DNA from: CAZEBW01 sp964510205
GTDB taxonomy: Bacteria > Chloroflexota > Anaerolineae > VGOG01
Direction of reading: 5' to 3'
Assembly (NCBI GenBank): GCA_964510205.1
Contig: CAZEBW010000069.1
Coordinates: 1-19,088 of the forward strand
Length of the DNA: 19,088 nucleotides
A program made the position numbers and the translations under genes. This document shows positions 1-7,474 of the stretch, piece after piece. Position 1 is the first letter of the stretch. Every line of letters starts with the position of its first letter. The notes beneath the pieces were generated by a model, which did not search any database, was not told the origin of the DNA, and saw only the letters and a list, made by a program, of their open reading frames with translations.

Positions 1-3
1 ATC

Positions 4-33
4 GGGCGGTTTTGCGCAAGTCGCAAACCGCCC
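4..33. terminator. GC-rich hairpin, possible terminator of an upstream gene
   Basis: An inverted repeat pairs GGGCGGTTTTGCG (4-16) with CGCAAACCGCCC (22-33) around the loop CAAGT, with one T bulged. The following bases (TGATTATTTAT) are AT-rich but lack a clean U tract, so termination is plausible, not certain. It lies just before the Shine-Dalgarno of the first gene. It could end a gene outside the window or act as a leader hairpin for the four-gene run downstream. Confidence 0.4.
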
Positions 34-66
34 TGATTATTTATCTAAACTCAAGGAGGTAATCAG

Positions 67-915
67 ATGACACATCCCATCGTCCTCTCGCACATCCAAA
101 CACAACGCCTGTTGCGAGCTCGAGAAGCCGGCCTGCATCACCTTGAGGTCTCGCCAGACCTGGGGCTCACAGAGGCCGAGGTGGTCATCGAAGCGGAAGG
201 GGCGCGTTTCCCCAACGGCGAGCGGCTGCCCTGGGAGGCCATCGAGGAAATCAGCGACTGCGAGAACAACTGCTTCGTCATCGAGGGCGGGGAGCCGCGC
301 AGCATCCAGCTTTTCTCCGAGTTCACGAACCGGCTCTACAGCCTGATGCCCACACCCACAGCGCCCACCATGCTCGTGTCCGGCATCCCCATGCACCGCA
401 TCAAAGGGACCGACCCGTACCACGACACGCAGGAGAAAATCAAGACCCTCAAACCGGTTGTGGGGCGCGTCCTGGATACGGCCACCGGCCTGGGCTACAC
501 CGCCATCGAGGCGGCCAAGACCGCCGACCACGTGGTCACCATCGAGCTCGACCCGGCCGTGCTGGACATCGCGCGGCTCAACCCCTGGTCGCAGGCCCTG
601 TTCGATAACCCGAATATCACCCAACTCGTCGGCGACAGCTACGAGGTCATTGAGGAATTCGACGACGAGACATTCGAGCGCATCATCCACGACCCGCCCA
701 CGTTGAGTCTGGCCGGCCACCTCTACGCCGGCGATTTCTACACCGAACTCCACCGCGTGCTTCGGCGCGGCGGCCGCCTGTTTCACTACGTCGGCAACCC
801 GCAGAGCAAGTCCGGTCGCACCATCACCGCAGGCGTGATGCGCCGCCTGCGAGAAGCCGGCTTCTCGCGCGTCGCGCGCCGCCCCCGCGCATTTGGCGTA
901 CTAGCGTTTCGATGA
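67..915 (+). CDS. SAM-dependent methyltransferase, COG2521 (archaeal-type) family
   Basis: A 282-residue class I methyltransferase. The SAM-binding motif I is seen as LDTATGLGYTA around D137. The acidic motif II is IELDP at 159-163. The catalytic-type motif IV is HDPPT around D209, the D-P-P-[TYF] form typical of enzymes that methylate nitrogen. The tail LFHYVGNP after a GAGDFY-like helix matches the COG2521 'predicted archaeal methyltransferase' family as I recall it; the substrate is unknown. About 100 N-terminal residues precede the Rossmann core and probably form a substrate-recognition domain. The ATG is fixed by a strong AAGGAGGT at 53-60, six bases upstream. The stop codon overlaps the ribosome binding site of the next gene, so the two are likely co-transcribed. 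The assignment as a methyltransferase is firm; the target is not known. Confidence 0.85.
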   Translation: MTHPIVLSHIQTQRLLRAREAGLHHLEVSPDLGLTEAEVVIEAEGARFPNGERLPWEAIEEISDCENNCFVIEGGEPRSIQLFSEFTNRLYSLMPTPTAPTMLVSGIPMHRIKGTDPYHDTQEKIKTLKPVVGRVLDTATGLGYTAIEAAKTADHVVTIELDPAVLDIARLNPWSQALFDNPNITQLVGDSYEVIEEFDDETFERIIHDPPTLSLAGHLYAGDFYTELHRVLRRGGRLFHYVGNPQSKSGRTITAGVMRRLREAGFSRVARRPRAFGVLAFR

Positions 916-924
916 AGGAGAACG

Positions 925-1878
925 ATGAGAGAAGAGAACGATCGGCTGAGGCTCAATGGCAAACAGCAACGGAGCGCGGTGAAGGTCAGTGAAGAGGCCA
1001 TAGGCTACACCCTACACGCCGTTGACGCCAGAACCGAAAGCCAGCGAACGGCGAACGACAGAAAGCGGTCGCTGGATGGAAACTTGAACGTCTACGTCCC
1101 CGGACACGGCCAGACGGCCGCCGCCGCCAAAAACCTGATGGCCGAAATCGCAGCGCTCAGTTCGTCGAAGGTCCTGTGGGCCATAGACGTTGATCCTCCC
1201 ACAGGCGGAGACCCGGCCAGGGCAGCGGCCCTGAGCGAGATAATCAGAAAGAGGGCCAGCCAGGAACTCTTCGGTGGTGAAGGCGCTTCTGTCCAAGCCA
1301 CCCTGTTCGGCTGGTCCCACGGCGGCGCAGAGGCCCTGCGAGCGGCCGAGAAGGCGCCCGACCTCTTTCCACAAGTCGTTGGCCTCTGCCCAGCGGGACT
1401 CGTAGAGCGGTCACCCTCCGAGCTCGCCTGGAGTTTCGCGCTGGAGTGCTGGCGCATTTTCTGGGACGCTTTGCCCCGGCTCGATCGGGACATCGCCAAA
1501 TCGCTGGCCATAGGATACAACGTGATGGCCGGCCTCTTCTGCGACCTTCTGAGAAGCAGGTCGCTGCCCAGAGTGCTCAACGACGTCCGATGGGCCTGTG
1601 AGAAAGTCACTGGCCCGGACTACGAATACGATGGGCAGGTGGTGATTCTGTTCGGGGAGAAGGACGGCGTGATTCGCTGGCGAGACGTGTTCCCGGCCTG
1701 CCGGCATCCAGGCGATGTAGGGCCGCTCGTCGAGGAATACAGAAAGCGCGACTTCCCCCTGGCCCGTGGCTTGCAAGTGCGGGTTCTGAAGGGAAGCCAC
1801 ATCGCCCCAGAGACGCGCGCGCCGCTTTACGTCAAAACCGCCTTCAACTTGCTTGCTGCATCAGTCGTTCTGTTGTGA
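925..1878 (+). CDS. alpha/beta hydrolase fold protein
   Basis: A 317-residue protein with a recognisable alpha/beta hydrolase core from about residue 53 (NVYVPGHGQ, the oxyanion-loop strand). The nucleophile elbow is GWSHGG with Ser131. The predicted acid is Asp247 in LFGEKDGVI and the predicted base is His292 in LKGSHIAPE, so the triad is complete and in the usual order. A helical cap-like segment lies between residues 150 and 230. The first 50 residues are polar and have no signal peptide, so it should be cytoplasmic. AAGGAG (915-920) lies four bases before the ATG and overlaps the stop of the methyltransferase gene, indicating translational coupling. The substrate cannot be read from the sequence. 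A lipid or ester substrate would fit the neighbouring glycosyltransferase, but that is guesswork. Confidence 0.8.
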   Translation: MREENDRLRLNGKQQRSAVKVSEEAIGYTLHAVDARTESQRTANDRKRSLDGNLNVYVPGHGQTAAAAKNLMAEIAALSSSKVLWAIDVDPPTGGDPARAAALSEIIRKRASQELFGGEGASVQATLFGWSHGGAEALRAAEKAPDLFPQVVGLCPAGLVERSPSELAWSFALECWRIFWDALPRLDRDIAKSLAIGYNVMAGLFCDLLRSRSLPRVLNDVRWACEKVTGPDYEYDGQVVILFGEKDGVIRWRDVFPACRHPGDVGPLVEEYRKRDFPLARGLQVRVLKGSHIAPETRAPLYVKTAFNLLAASVVLL

Positions 1879-1904
1879 AGTACATGGAGGATGATGGAAC
1901 AGCC

Positions 1905-3134
1905 ATGCGGATTGTGATGATCGGCCTCTTTGGCCTCAGACCCAAAGGCACCATGAGCGCGCGAGCGCTTCCTTTGGCTCAGGCCCTGGCGGCCAGGGGC
2001 CATTGGGCGAACATAATCCTGCCGCCCTGGAGCTATCCTCAGGACTCAGGACAGGCGTGGGAGGAGGGCCGGGTCGGCATCCATAACATAACCCTGCCGC
2101 CCCGCCTCCCTTTCATCTCGCACCTGATCGTCGCCTGGCGGCTGGTGCGGCAGGCCCTGGCCCTGAGGCCCGACGTCGTCCACTGCTTCAAACCCAAAGG
2201 CTACGCCGGCCTGGCGGCCCTGGTCTTTTGGCTGTTGCAGCGATTGCGATTGACCAGAGCGCGTCTCGTGGTTGACAGCGACGATTGGGAGGGAAAGGGG
2301 GGCTGGAACGAGGTCGAAAATTACACCTGGCTTCAACGGCGGTTCTTCGCCTGGCAGGAGCGGTGGGGGCTGACCCACTGCGACGCCGTCACCGTCGCCA
2401 GCCGCGCCCTGGAGACCATCGTGTGGAGCCTGGGGGTTGCGCCGGGCCGAGTGTTCTACGTGCCCAATGGATTGGTGAATCGAGAAATCAATGAATCCGT
2501 AAATTCGGAACCTCGTAAACTCGTAAATTCGGGAACTAGTCCGCGAATTTACGATGATACGAATCTACGACTCCACCAATCTACCGTTCTCCTCTACACC
2601 CGCTTCTTCGAGTTCCAGGTGGAGCGAGTGGTAGAGATTTTTCGGCGAGTGCTGGCCGAGGTTCCGCGGGCGAGACTGCTGGTGGTGGGCCGCGGCTTCT
2701 TTGGGGAGGAAGTGCAATTGGCGGAGCTGATGCGGGAGGCGGGGATAGACGATCACCTGGTCTACGCCGACTGGGTCGAGCCTGAGGAACTGCCCGCTTA
2801 CTTCGCCGCCGCCGACGTGGCCATCTATCCCTACGACGACACCCTCATCAACCGCACCAAGTGCGCTGTCAAGCTGATAGACCTTTTGGCTGCTGGGACG
2901 CCCGTGGTGGCCGACGACGTGGGGCAAAATGGAGAGTACATTGAGCATGGCGTCTCAGGCCTCCTCGTTTCCGCTGGGGATACCGACGCCTTCGCTCGCT
3001 GCGTGGTTGGGCTATTGCGGGACGAGAGCCTGCGGGCCAGGCTGGGGAAGGGCGCGCGGAGACGGATCTTCGAGAACTTCAATTGGCATAAGCTGGTGGA
3101 GAGCGTGGAGGGAGCGTACCAAAGTGCTATCTAG
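1905..3134 (+). CDS. glycosyltransferase family 4 (GT-B), with an in-frame repeat insertion
   Basis: A 409-residue GT4-type glycosyltransferase expected to transfer a sugar from a nucleotide-sugar donor at the cytoplasmic face of the membrane. The N-terminal Rossmann half starts MRIVMIGLFG with a glycine-rich loop, followed by VDSDDWEG (123-130) and the linker VPNGL. The C-terminal donor domain has LLYTRFFEF, RLLVVGRG, the helix FAAADVAIYPYDD, and GEYIEHGVSGLLV near 343-356, the usual nucleotide-sugar-binding acidic region. An earlier GTG at 1875 overlaps the previous stop and is possible. I prefer the ATG at 1905 because family members begin at this strand and GGAGG lies at 1886-1890. Residues about 189-226 are encoded by a palindromic repeat and look foreign to the fold. 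The acceptor is unknown; the VanZ-like neighbour suggests a cell-envelope role. Confidence 0.85.
   Translation: MRIVMIGLFGLRPKGTMSARALPLAQALAARGHWANIILPPWSYPQDSGQAWEEGRVGIHNITLPPRLPFISHLIVAWRLVRQALALRPDVVHCFKPKGYAGLAALVFWLLQRLRLTRARLVVDSDDWEGKGGWNEVENYTWLQRRFFAWQERWGLTHCDAVTVASRALETIVWSLGVAPGRVFYVPNGLVNREINESVNSEPRKLVNSGTSPRIYDDTNLRLHQSTVLLYTRFFEFQVERVVEIFRRVLAEVPRARLLVVGRGFFGEEVQLAELMREAGIDDHLVYADWVEPEELPAYFAAADVAIYPYDDTLINRTKCAVKLIDLLAAGTPVVADDVGQNGEYIEHGVSGLLVSAGDTDAFARCVVGLLRDESLRARLGKGARRRIFENFNWHKLVESVEGAYQSAI
2470..2581. repeat. 112-bp palindromic element inside the glycosyltransferase gene
   Basis: The ends are inverted repeats: GATTGGTGA at 2470-2478 and TCCACCAATC at 2572-2581. The inner part contains an 11-bp perfect stem, TCGTAAATTCG (2521-2531) against CGAATTTACGA (2544-2554), around an ACTAGT centre. 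A third copy of CGTAAATTCG lies at 2498-2507. The segment is AT-rich and rich in short repeats, unlike the GC-rich gene around it. It is open in frame and adds about 37 residues rich in N, S, R and L between VPNGL and LLYTRF, where GT4 proteins normally have a short linker. It behaves like a MITE- or RPE-like insertion tolerated in a loop. Confidence 0.75.
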
Positions 3135-3606
3135 ACTTCCAATTAAACGCTGGCTCCGCTACTGGCTGCCAGCGCTGCTGTGGATGGGGGTGATCTTCGT
3201 CGCCTCCAGTCGGCCCAAGCTTCCCTTTGTTCTAAACAAAACGGCTGATTTTATCACCAAAAAAGCGGGGCACGTGACGGAATATGGCGTCCTGGCCTTC
3301 CTACTCTGGCGGGCCATTTCCAAAGAGAGAGGATGGCCGGCCTGGCCATCCCTCAGCGGTGCTTTCTCGGTATCGCTGCTCTACGCCATTTCGGACGAGT
3401 TTCATCAGACCTTCGTTCCCGGCCGCACGGGCAGGCTAACCGACGTCGGCTTCGATGTCCTTGGGGCGCTCCTGGCGCTGGGCCTGGTTCGGTGGTTTTG
3501 CGAAGATGAAGATCTCCCCAAAGAGCTGCTCCTGTCGAACGGTGATGCCGTTCAACTTGATCAGCTCCAGGACGGCCTGGAGGGTGATGATGATCTCCAG
3601 ACGTGA
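3124..3606 (+). CDS. VanZ-like membrane protein
   Basis: A 160-residue VanZ-family integral membrane protein. Family hallmarks are SSRP after TM1 (residues 12-30), KAGHVTEYGVLAFLLWRA with His50, Tyr54 and Gly55, and DEFHQTFVPGRTGRLTDVGFDVLGAL with the conserved D91-E92-x-H94-Q95, R101 and D107/D111. Four helices are predicted near 12-27, 50-65, 78-93 and 107-125. VanZ-like proteins are linked to glycopeptide or lipid-related envelope functions, mostly undefined. I chose the GTG at 3124, inside the last codons of the glycosyltransferase (11-bp overlap), because GGAGGG lies at 3107-3112. No start closer to TM1 is better. The helix that normally ends the protein stops near residue 125. The remaining 35 residues are acidic, look unrelated to the family, and are encoded antisense to scpA. 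Confidence 0.8.
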   Translation: MLSRLPIKRWLRYWLPALLWMGVIFVASSRPKLPFVLNKTADFITKKAGHVTEYGVLAFLLWRAISKERGWPAWPSLSGAFSVSLLYAISDEFHQTFVPGRTGRLTDVGFDVLGALLALGLVRWFCEDEDLPKELLLSNGDAVQLDQLQDGLEGDDDLQT

Positions 3607-4299
3607 GACCGCTTGATCTAGCAAGCGATTGAAGCTGATGCCAGCGCGCCCAACTGACCGCTGCTTCTCCAGCCTTTCTTTGATCAGGGCCATCTTCTCG
3701 GCCACGGTGACGGTGAGCGGTGCGACCACGTGGGAGACCGAGGGCGCCGGGGGGCGAACGTCCAGGGCCAGCCGCACGGCCTCCACCAGGTCGGCCAGCG
3801 AGACCTCCTCCAGGGCCAGCGGCTTTTCCATCTTCGGCAGCGGGGCCAGCCGCACGTAGGTTCTGTGGCCCGTTTCCTCCCGCTCCTTCAATCCCAGCGC
3901 CGCCTCTTTGAACTTCTTGTATTCGATCAACTGGCGCGCCAGCTCGTCGCCCAAGTCCTCTTCCTCTTCCTCGTCAGAAGCGCCTGGGGGCCGGGGCAGC
4001 AGGAACTCGGATTTGATGAGCAGGAGCTTGGCCGCGATCACCAGGAAGTCGGCCAGGATCTCAGCGTTTAGCTCCGCCAGCAGACCGATGTGCTCCAGAT
4101 ATTGATCCGTCACCTGAGCCAGAGAGACCTTGGTGATATCCAGCTCCTCGCGCTCGATGAGGTGCAGCAGGAGATCGAGCGGCCCTTCGAAAACGGGCAA
4201 CTTGACTTTGTAGGACTTTGCTTCTGCCTCTGCTTCAGCGCGGCTCGGTGCAGGCTCATCCGCGTTCACAATCTGCTCGTGGGAAAGCTGCTGATCCAA
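3436..4299 (-). CDS. scpA: segregation and condensation protein A
   Basis: A 287-residue ScpA kleisin, the subunit that bridges SMC head domains with ScpB in the bacterial condensin for chromosome compaction and segregation. The family signature FEGPLDLLLHLIEREELDI lies at residues 37-55. It is followed by ITKVSLAQVTDQYLEHI and the helix that lines SMC, FLVIAAKLLLIKSEFLLP. An acidic linker (SDEEEEEDLGDE) and a C-terminal winged helix ending VRQEQLFGEIFIF complete it. The start is TTG at 4299, supported by GGAGG seven bases upstream; the next ATG would remove most of the protein. The first 30 residues are a variable acidic extension. The last 20 residues (after the winged helix) are extra and overlap the VanZ-like gene on the other strand. 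scpB is not in this window. Confidence 0.93.
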   Translation of the reverse strand: MDQQLSHEQIVNADEPAPSRAEAEAEAKSYKVKLPVFEGPLDLLLHLIEREELDITKVSLAQVTDQYLEHIGLLAELNAEILADFLVIAAKLLLIKSEFLLPRPPGASDEEEEEDLGDELARQLIEYKKFKEAALGLKEREETGHRTYVRLAPLPKMEKPLALEEVSLADLVEAVRLALDVRPPAPSVSHVVAPLTVTVAEKMALIKERLEKQRSVGRAGISFNRLLDQAVSRLEIIITLQAVLELIKLNGITVRQEQLFGEIFIFAKPPNQAQRQERPKDIEADVG

Positions 4300-4302
4300 G
4301 CT

Positions 4303-4388
4303 CCAACCTCCAACTTCTAGCCGCCATATAGCCTGCTCAACGGTCTCTTCTCTCGCTACAAAGTGGCGTCCCCGCCAACCTCCAAGTT
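4303..4388. repeat. pair of 14-bp direct repeats between scpA and the ATPase gene
   Basis: CCAACCTCCAACTT at 4303-4316 and CCAACCTCCAAGTT at 4375-4388 differ at one base. The first copy supplies the GGAGG ribosome binding site of scpA on the minus strand. The second covers the stop codon of the ATPase gene. The short gap between the two genes shows no terminator hairpin, so scpA may be read from the ATPase promoter. Confidence 0.45.
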
Positions 4389-7170
4389 ACCGCCGCAGGA
4401 AAAACTTGTGCGCTTCTGCGGTGACAAACGGCACCAAGACGAGCGGGGCTATGACCAGCCATTCTCTTAATCCCAAGAACGCGGTGTCGAAGATGGGATC
4501 CAGGAAGGGCACGTAGATGATGGTCAGGACGATGATCAGCGAGGCCAGCACCGCCCACTGCATCCACTTGTTGGAGAACACCCCGATGGAGAGGAGAGAG
4601 TACCGCTCAGAACGCGACGTATAGGCTCGGAAAAGTTCCGAGATGGACAGTGTCGCGAAGGCCATGGTCTGAGCCGCCTTCAGGTTGTCGGGGAACCAAC
4701 GCAGGCCGATCCAGAAGGACAGCAGCGTGGCCGAGGTGATGGCGATGCTCTGGATGATAATGCCCCAAATCATCTCCCGATTGATCACCGGCTCATCCGG
4801 CGGTCGGGGCGGCTGTTCCATGATGTCGGGGTCGCCTTCCTCCATCCCCAGGGCCAGGGCCGGCGCGCCGTCGGTCACCAGGTTGAGCACCAGCAACTGG
4901 ACGGCGGTCAGCGGCACCGGCCAGCCGGCCAGCATGGCCAGGAAGATGATCAAGATCTCGCCCACGTTGCAGGACAGGAGAAAATAGACGAACTTGCGGA
5001 TGTTGGAGTAGATGGCGCGTCCTTCCTCTATCGCCGAGACGATGGAAGCGTAGTTGTCATCGGTGAGCACCATGTCCGCCGTCTCTTTGGAAACATCGGT
5101 GCCGGTGATGCCCATGGCCACGCCGATGTTGGCCCGCTTCAGAGCCGGCGCGTCGTTGACGCCATCGCCCGTCATGGCCACCACGTGGCCGCGCCTCTTG
5201 AGGGCCTCCACGATGCGTACCTTGTGCTGAGGCGAGACGCGGGCGTAAACCTCCACGTTTTGGACAGTCTCAGTGAAGGCCTCGTCGTCCAGTTGATCGA
5301 GTTCCGCCCCGGTCAGCACGCGGCCGCCTGGCGAGATCAAGCCCAGCTCGTCGGCGATGGCTACGGCGGTGTTTTTGTAATCGCCGGTGATCATGATGGT
5401 CCCGATGCCGGCCTGCCGGGCGACTTCGATGGCGGCCTTTACCTCGGGGCGGGACGGATCAATCATGCCAATGAGGCCCACGAAGGTCAGGTCTCTCTCA
5501 ACTTCCTCGACGGTCGGATTCTTGGGCACTTCTGAGAGGGGCCGATAGGCTACGCCCAGCACGCGCAAGGCATTGGAGGCCAACGCTTCGTTGACATCTA
5601 GGATGCGGCGGCGCCTCTCCTCCGTCAACCGCCGCTCTTGGCCGTCCTCGACGACTTGATTGCACAGCCCGATGATGACGTCGGGCGCTCCCTTGACGTA
5701 GGCCACGTAGCCGCCCCATTTGGGATCGGGATGGATGGTGGTCATCCGCTTGCGGGAGGAGTCGAAGGGGATCTCGGCCAGGCGAGGGTAATCCTGCTCC
5801 AGCTCTTTTCTCCAGAAGCCAGCCTTGGCCGCCGCTACCACCAGCGCTCCTTCGGTAGGATCGCCCATCATGCGCCAGTCCTCATCGCCCTCGCCATTGC
5901 CGTTGGAAGCCTCTTCCAGCCGAGCGTCGTTGCAGAGCAGCCCGGCCCGCAGGAGCAAGTTCGAGCCTGGATAGCCCCCCAGGTCTACGGGACGCCCGTC
6001 GTCGGTAAACTCCCCCACTGGATCATAGCCCTCGCCGCTGATGCTGAGAAGGGTGCGGTCAACGTACATCTGCACGGCCATCATCTTGTCCTGGGTGAGG
6101 GTGCCCGTCTTGTCGGAGCAGATGGTGGTCGCGCTGCCCAGGGTCTCTACGGCAGGCAGCTTGCGGATCAGGGCGTGGCGCTTGATCATCTCCTGCATCC
6201 CCAGGGCCAGGACGATGGTGACCACGGCCGGCAAGCCCTCGGGCACGGCGGCGATGGCCAAGCTCACCGCTACCATGAATAGGTCTACGATGGTCTTCTT
6301 GAAAGTATTGAGGTAGGCCAGCAAGCCGCTGTCTGGCTGGAGGATCATCGCCATCTCCGTATCCCGCGCCAGGCCGATGACGAACACCAGCCCGCAGATG
6401 ATCAGGGAGCCGATGCCCAGCCACTTGCCCAGTTGATCCAGCTTGACCTGGAGCGGCGTCGGCTCCTCCTCGTAGGACTGAATCATCTCGGCGATGAGGC
6501 CGATCTCAGTGCGCATGCCCGTGTTGACCACGATGCCCTTTCCCCGTCCGTAGCTGACCAGCGTGCTCATGTAGGCCGAGTTGCGGCGGTCGCCCACAGG
6601 GATGTCTCCCTCGAGCACCAGGTCGGCTTTTTTCTCCACTGGCATCGACTCGCCCGTCAGCGATGCTTCTTCGACGCGTAGATTCACGCTCTCGATGAGG
6701 CGCACGTCAGCCGGGACGTAGTTGCCCGTCTCCAGCAGGACCACGTCGCCGGGCACCACCTCGCGGGCGGGGATAGTGAGCAGGCGCCCTTCGCGGAGCA
6801 CCTGGGCATTGGGGGCGGCCATCTTCTGCAGAGCGGCCAGAGCTTCCTCGGCTTTGGACTCCTGGAAAACTCCCAGAATGGCGTTGAGGATCACGATGGT
6901 CATGATGGCTCCCGAGTCCACGTACTCGCCCAGGAAGAGAGAGACCACTGCCGCAAAAATGAGGATCAGCACCAGGAACTGATTGAACTGGTCCAGCAGC
7001 ATCTTCCAGAAGCCTGGCCGAGGCCGTTCCTCAAGCTCGTTGGGCCCGTATTTCTCCAAGCGGGCCTGGGCCTCCTGCGTCGTTAGACCTCGTTTCAGGT
7101 CGCTGCCCAGAGCCTGAGCCGTCTCTTCAATGGACTGGGTGTGCCATTTCGTGTCACTCATTTCGTTCAC
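4387..7170 (-). CDS. Ca2+-translocating P-type ATPase (type II)
   Basis: A 927-residue full-length P2-type ATPase exporting cations at the expense of ATP. The N-terminal cation-ATPase domain (WHTQSIEETAQAL) is followed by the actuator TGES loop at 172-175. The phosphorylation site is DKTGTLTQ with Asp353. The nucleotide-binding domain has GDPTEGALVVAA and VKGAPD, and the hinge is TGDGVNDAP at 667-675. The Ca2+-site residues of SERCA are conserved: Glu311 in AVPEGLP (TM4), Asn735 and Glu738 in NVGE (TM5), and Asn763, Thr766 and Asp767 in NLVTDG (TM6). This supports Ca2+ rather than Na+/K+ or H+ transport. Ten membrane helices are expected. The start is GTG at 7170, 11 bases after AAGGAG; an ATG three codons in is the alternative. 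It has its own consensus promoter. Confidence 0.93.
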   Translation of the reverse strand: MNEMSDTKWHTQSIEETAQALGSDLKRGLTTQEAQARLEKYGPNELEERPRPGFWKMLLDQFNQFLVLILIFAAVVSLFLGEYVDSGAIMTIVILNAILGVFQESKAEEALAALQKMAAPNAQVLREGRLLTIPAREVVPGDVVLLETGNYVPADVRLIESVNLRVEEASLTGESMPVEKKADLVLEGDIPVGDRRNSAYMSTLVSYGRGKGIVVNTGMRTEIGLIAEMIQSYEEEPTPLQVKLDQLGKWLGIGSLIICGLVFVIGLARDTEMAMILQPDSGLLAYLNTFKKTIVDLFMVAVSLAIAAVPEGLPAVVTIVLALGMQEMIKRHALIRKLPAVETLGSATTICSDKTGTLTQDKMMAVQMYVDRTLLSISGEGYDPVGEFTDDGRPVDLGGYPGSNLLLRAGLLCNDARLEEASNGNGEGDEDWRMMGDPTEGALVVAAAKAGFWRKELEQDYPRLAEIPFDSSRKRMTTIHPDPKWGGYVAYVKGAPDVIIGLCNQVVEDGQERRLTEERRRRILDVNEALASNALRVLGVAYRPLSEVPKNPTVEEVERDLTFVGLIGMIDPSRPEVKAAIEVARQAGIGTIMITGDYKNTAVAIADELGLISPGGRVLTGAELDQLDDEAFTETVQNVEVYARVSPQHKVRIVEALKRRGHVVAMTGDGVNDAPALKRANIGVAMGITGTDVSKETADMVLTDDNYASIVSAIEEGRAIYSNIRKFVYFLLSCNVGEILIIFLAMLAGWPVPLTAVQLLVLNLVTDGAPALALGMEEGDPDIMEQPPRPPDEPVINREMIWGIIIQSIAITSATLLSFWIGLRWFPDNLKAAQTMAFATLSISELFRAYTSRSERYSLLSIGVFSNKWMQWAVLASLIIVLTIIYVPFLDPIFDTAFLGLREWLVIAPLVLVPFVTAEAHKFFLRR

Positions 7171-7222
7171 TTCAGTATTTGCTCCTTCGACGTGATCTAG
7201 TCGTTAGTCTTATAACTACGCC

Positions 7223-7251
7223 ATTATAGCACAAGCCCCTGTTTTTGTCAA
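7223..7251 (-). promoter_or_regulatory. perfect consensus sigma-70 promoter of the Ca2+ ATPase gene
   Basis: On the minus strand TTGACA (7251-7246) is followed after exactly 17 bases by TATAAT (7228-7223). TGC immediately precedes the -10 box and makes it an extended -10. Transcription would begin near 7216 and give a leader of about 45 bases before the GTG at 7170. Confidence 0.85.
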
Positions 7252-7291
7252 TTGAGCGTGTTCAGTCAGGCGCATTTCACTTTGGGGGCGA

Positions 7292-7460
7292 GTGTCATTG
7301 CGAGCCGCGCGTGGCGCTTCGTGTCATTCATTGTGTAAGAAACAATCATAGGTGTCATTGCGAGGCGTCTTTTTGCCGAAGCAATCCCCACCCCGCAAAT
7401 TGGGGATCGCGCCGTTTTCACTTCCAAGTTCGTCGCAAAAAACGCTCCTCGCAATGACAC
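7292..7460. repeat. composite GTGTCATTGCGAG palindromic repeat, copy 1
   Basis: This stretch fills most of the gap between the AEC transporter and the ATPase promoter. GTGTCATTGCGAG occurs at 7292-7304 and again at 7352-7364, and its reverse complement CTCGCAATGACAC closes the unit at 7448-7460. The short module A (7292-7351) contains GCGCGTGGCGC and AAGAAACAATCATAG. The long module B (7352-7460) contains TTTTTGCCGAAGCAATC, AATTGGGGATCGC and TTCGTCGCAAAA. Such GTCATTGCGAG units recur in many bacterial genomes. The palindrome directly follows the transporter stop and might end its transcript. Confidence 0.85.
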
Positions 7461-7474
7461 CAATGCCCCCTACG

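Noticed and set aside
37..786. Long antisense frame (249 codons) opposite the methyltransferase
   Set aside because: It is a GC-driven shadow of a gene with clear methyltransferase motifs. The antisense product shows no recognisable family and has no ribosome binding site.
2929..3123. Extension of the VanZ-like frame into the glycosyltransferase gene
   Set aside because: The residues before the GTG at 3124 are shadow translation of the GT4 C-terminus. The VanZ family begins just before TM1.
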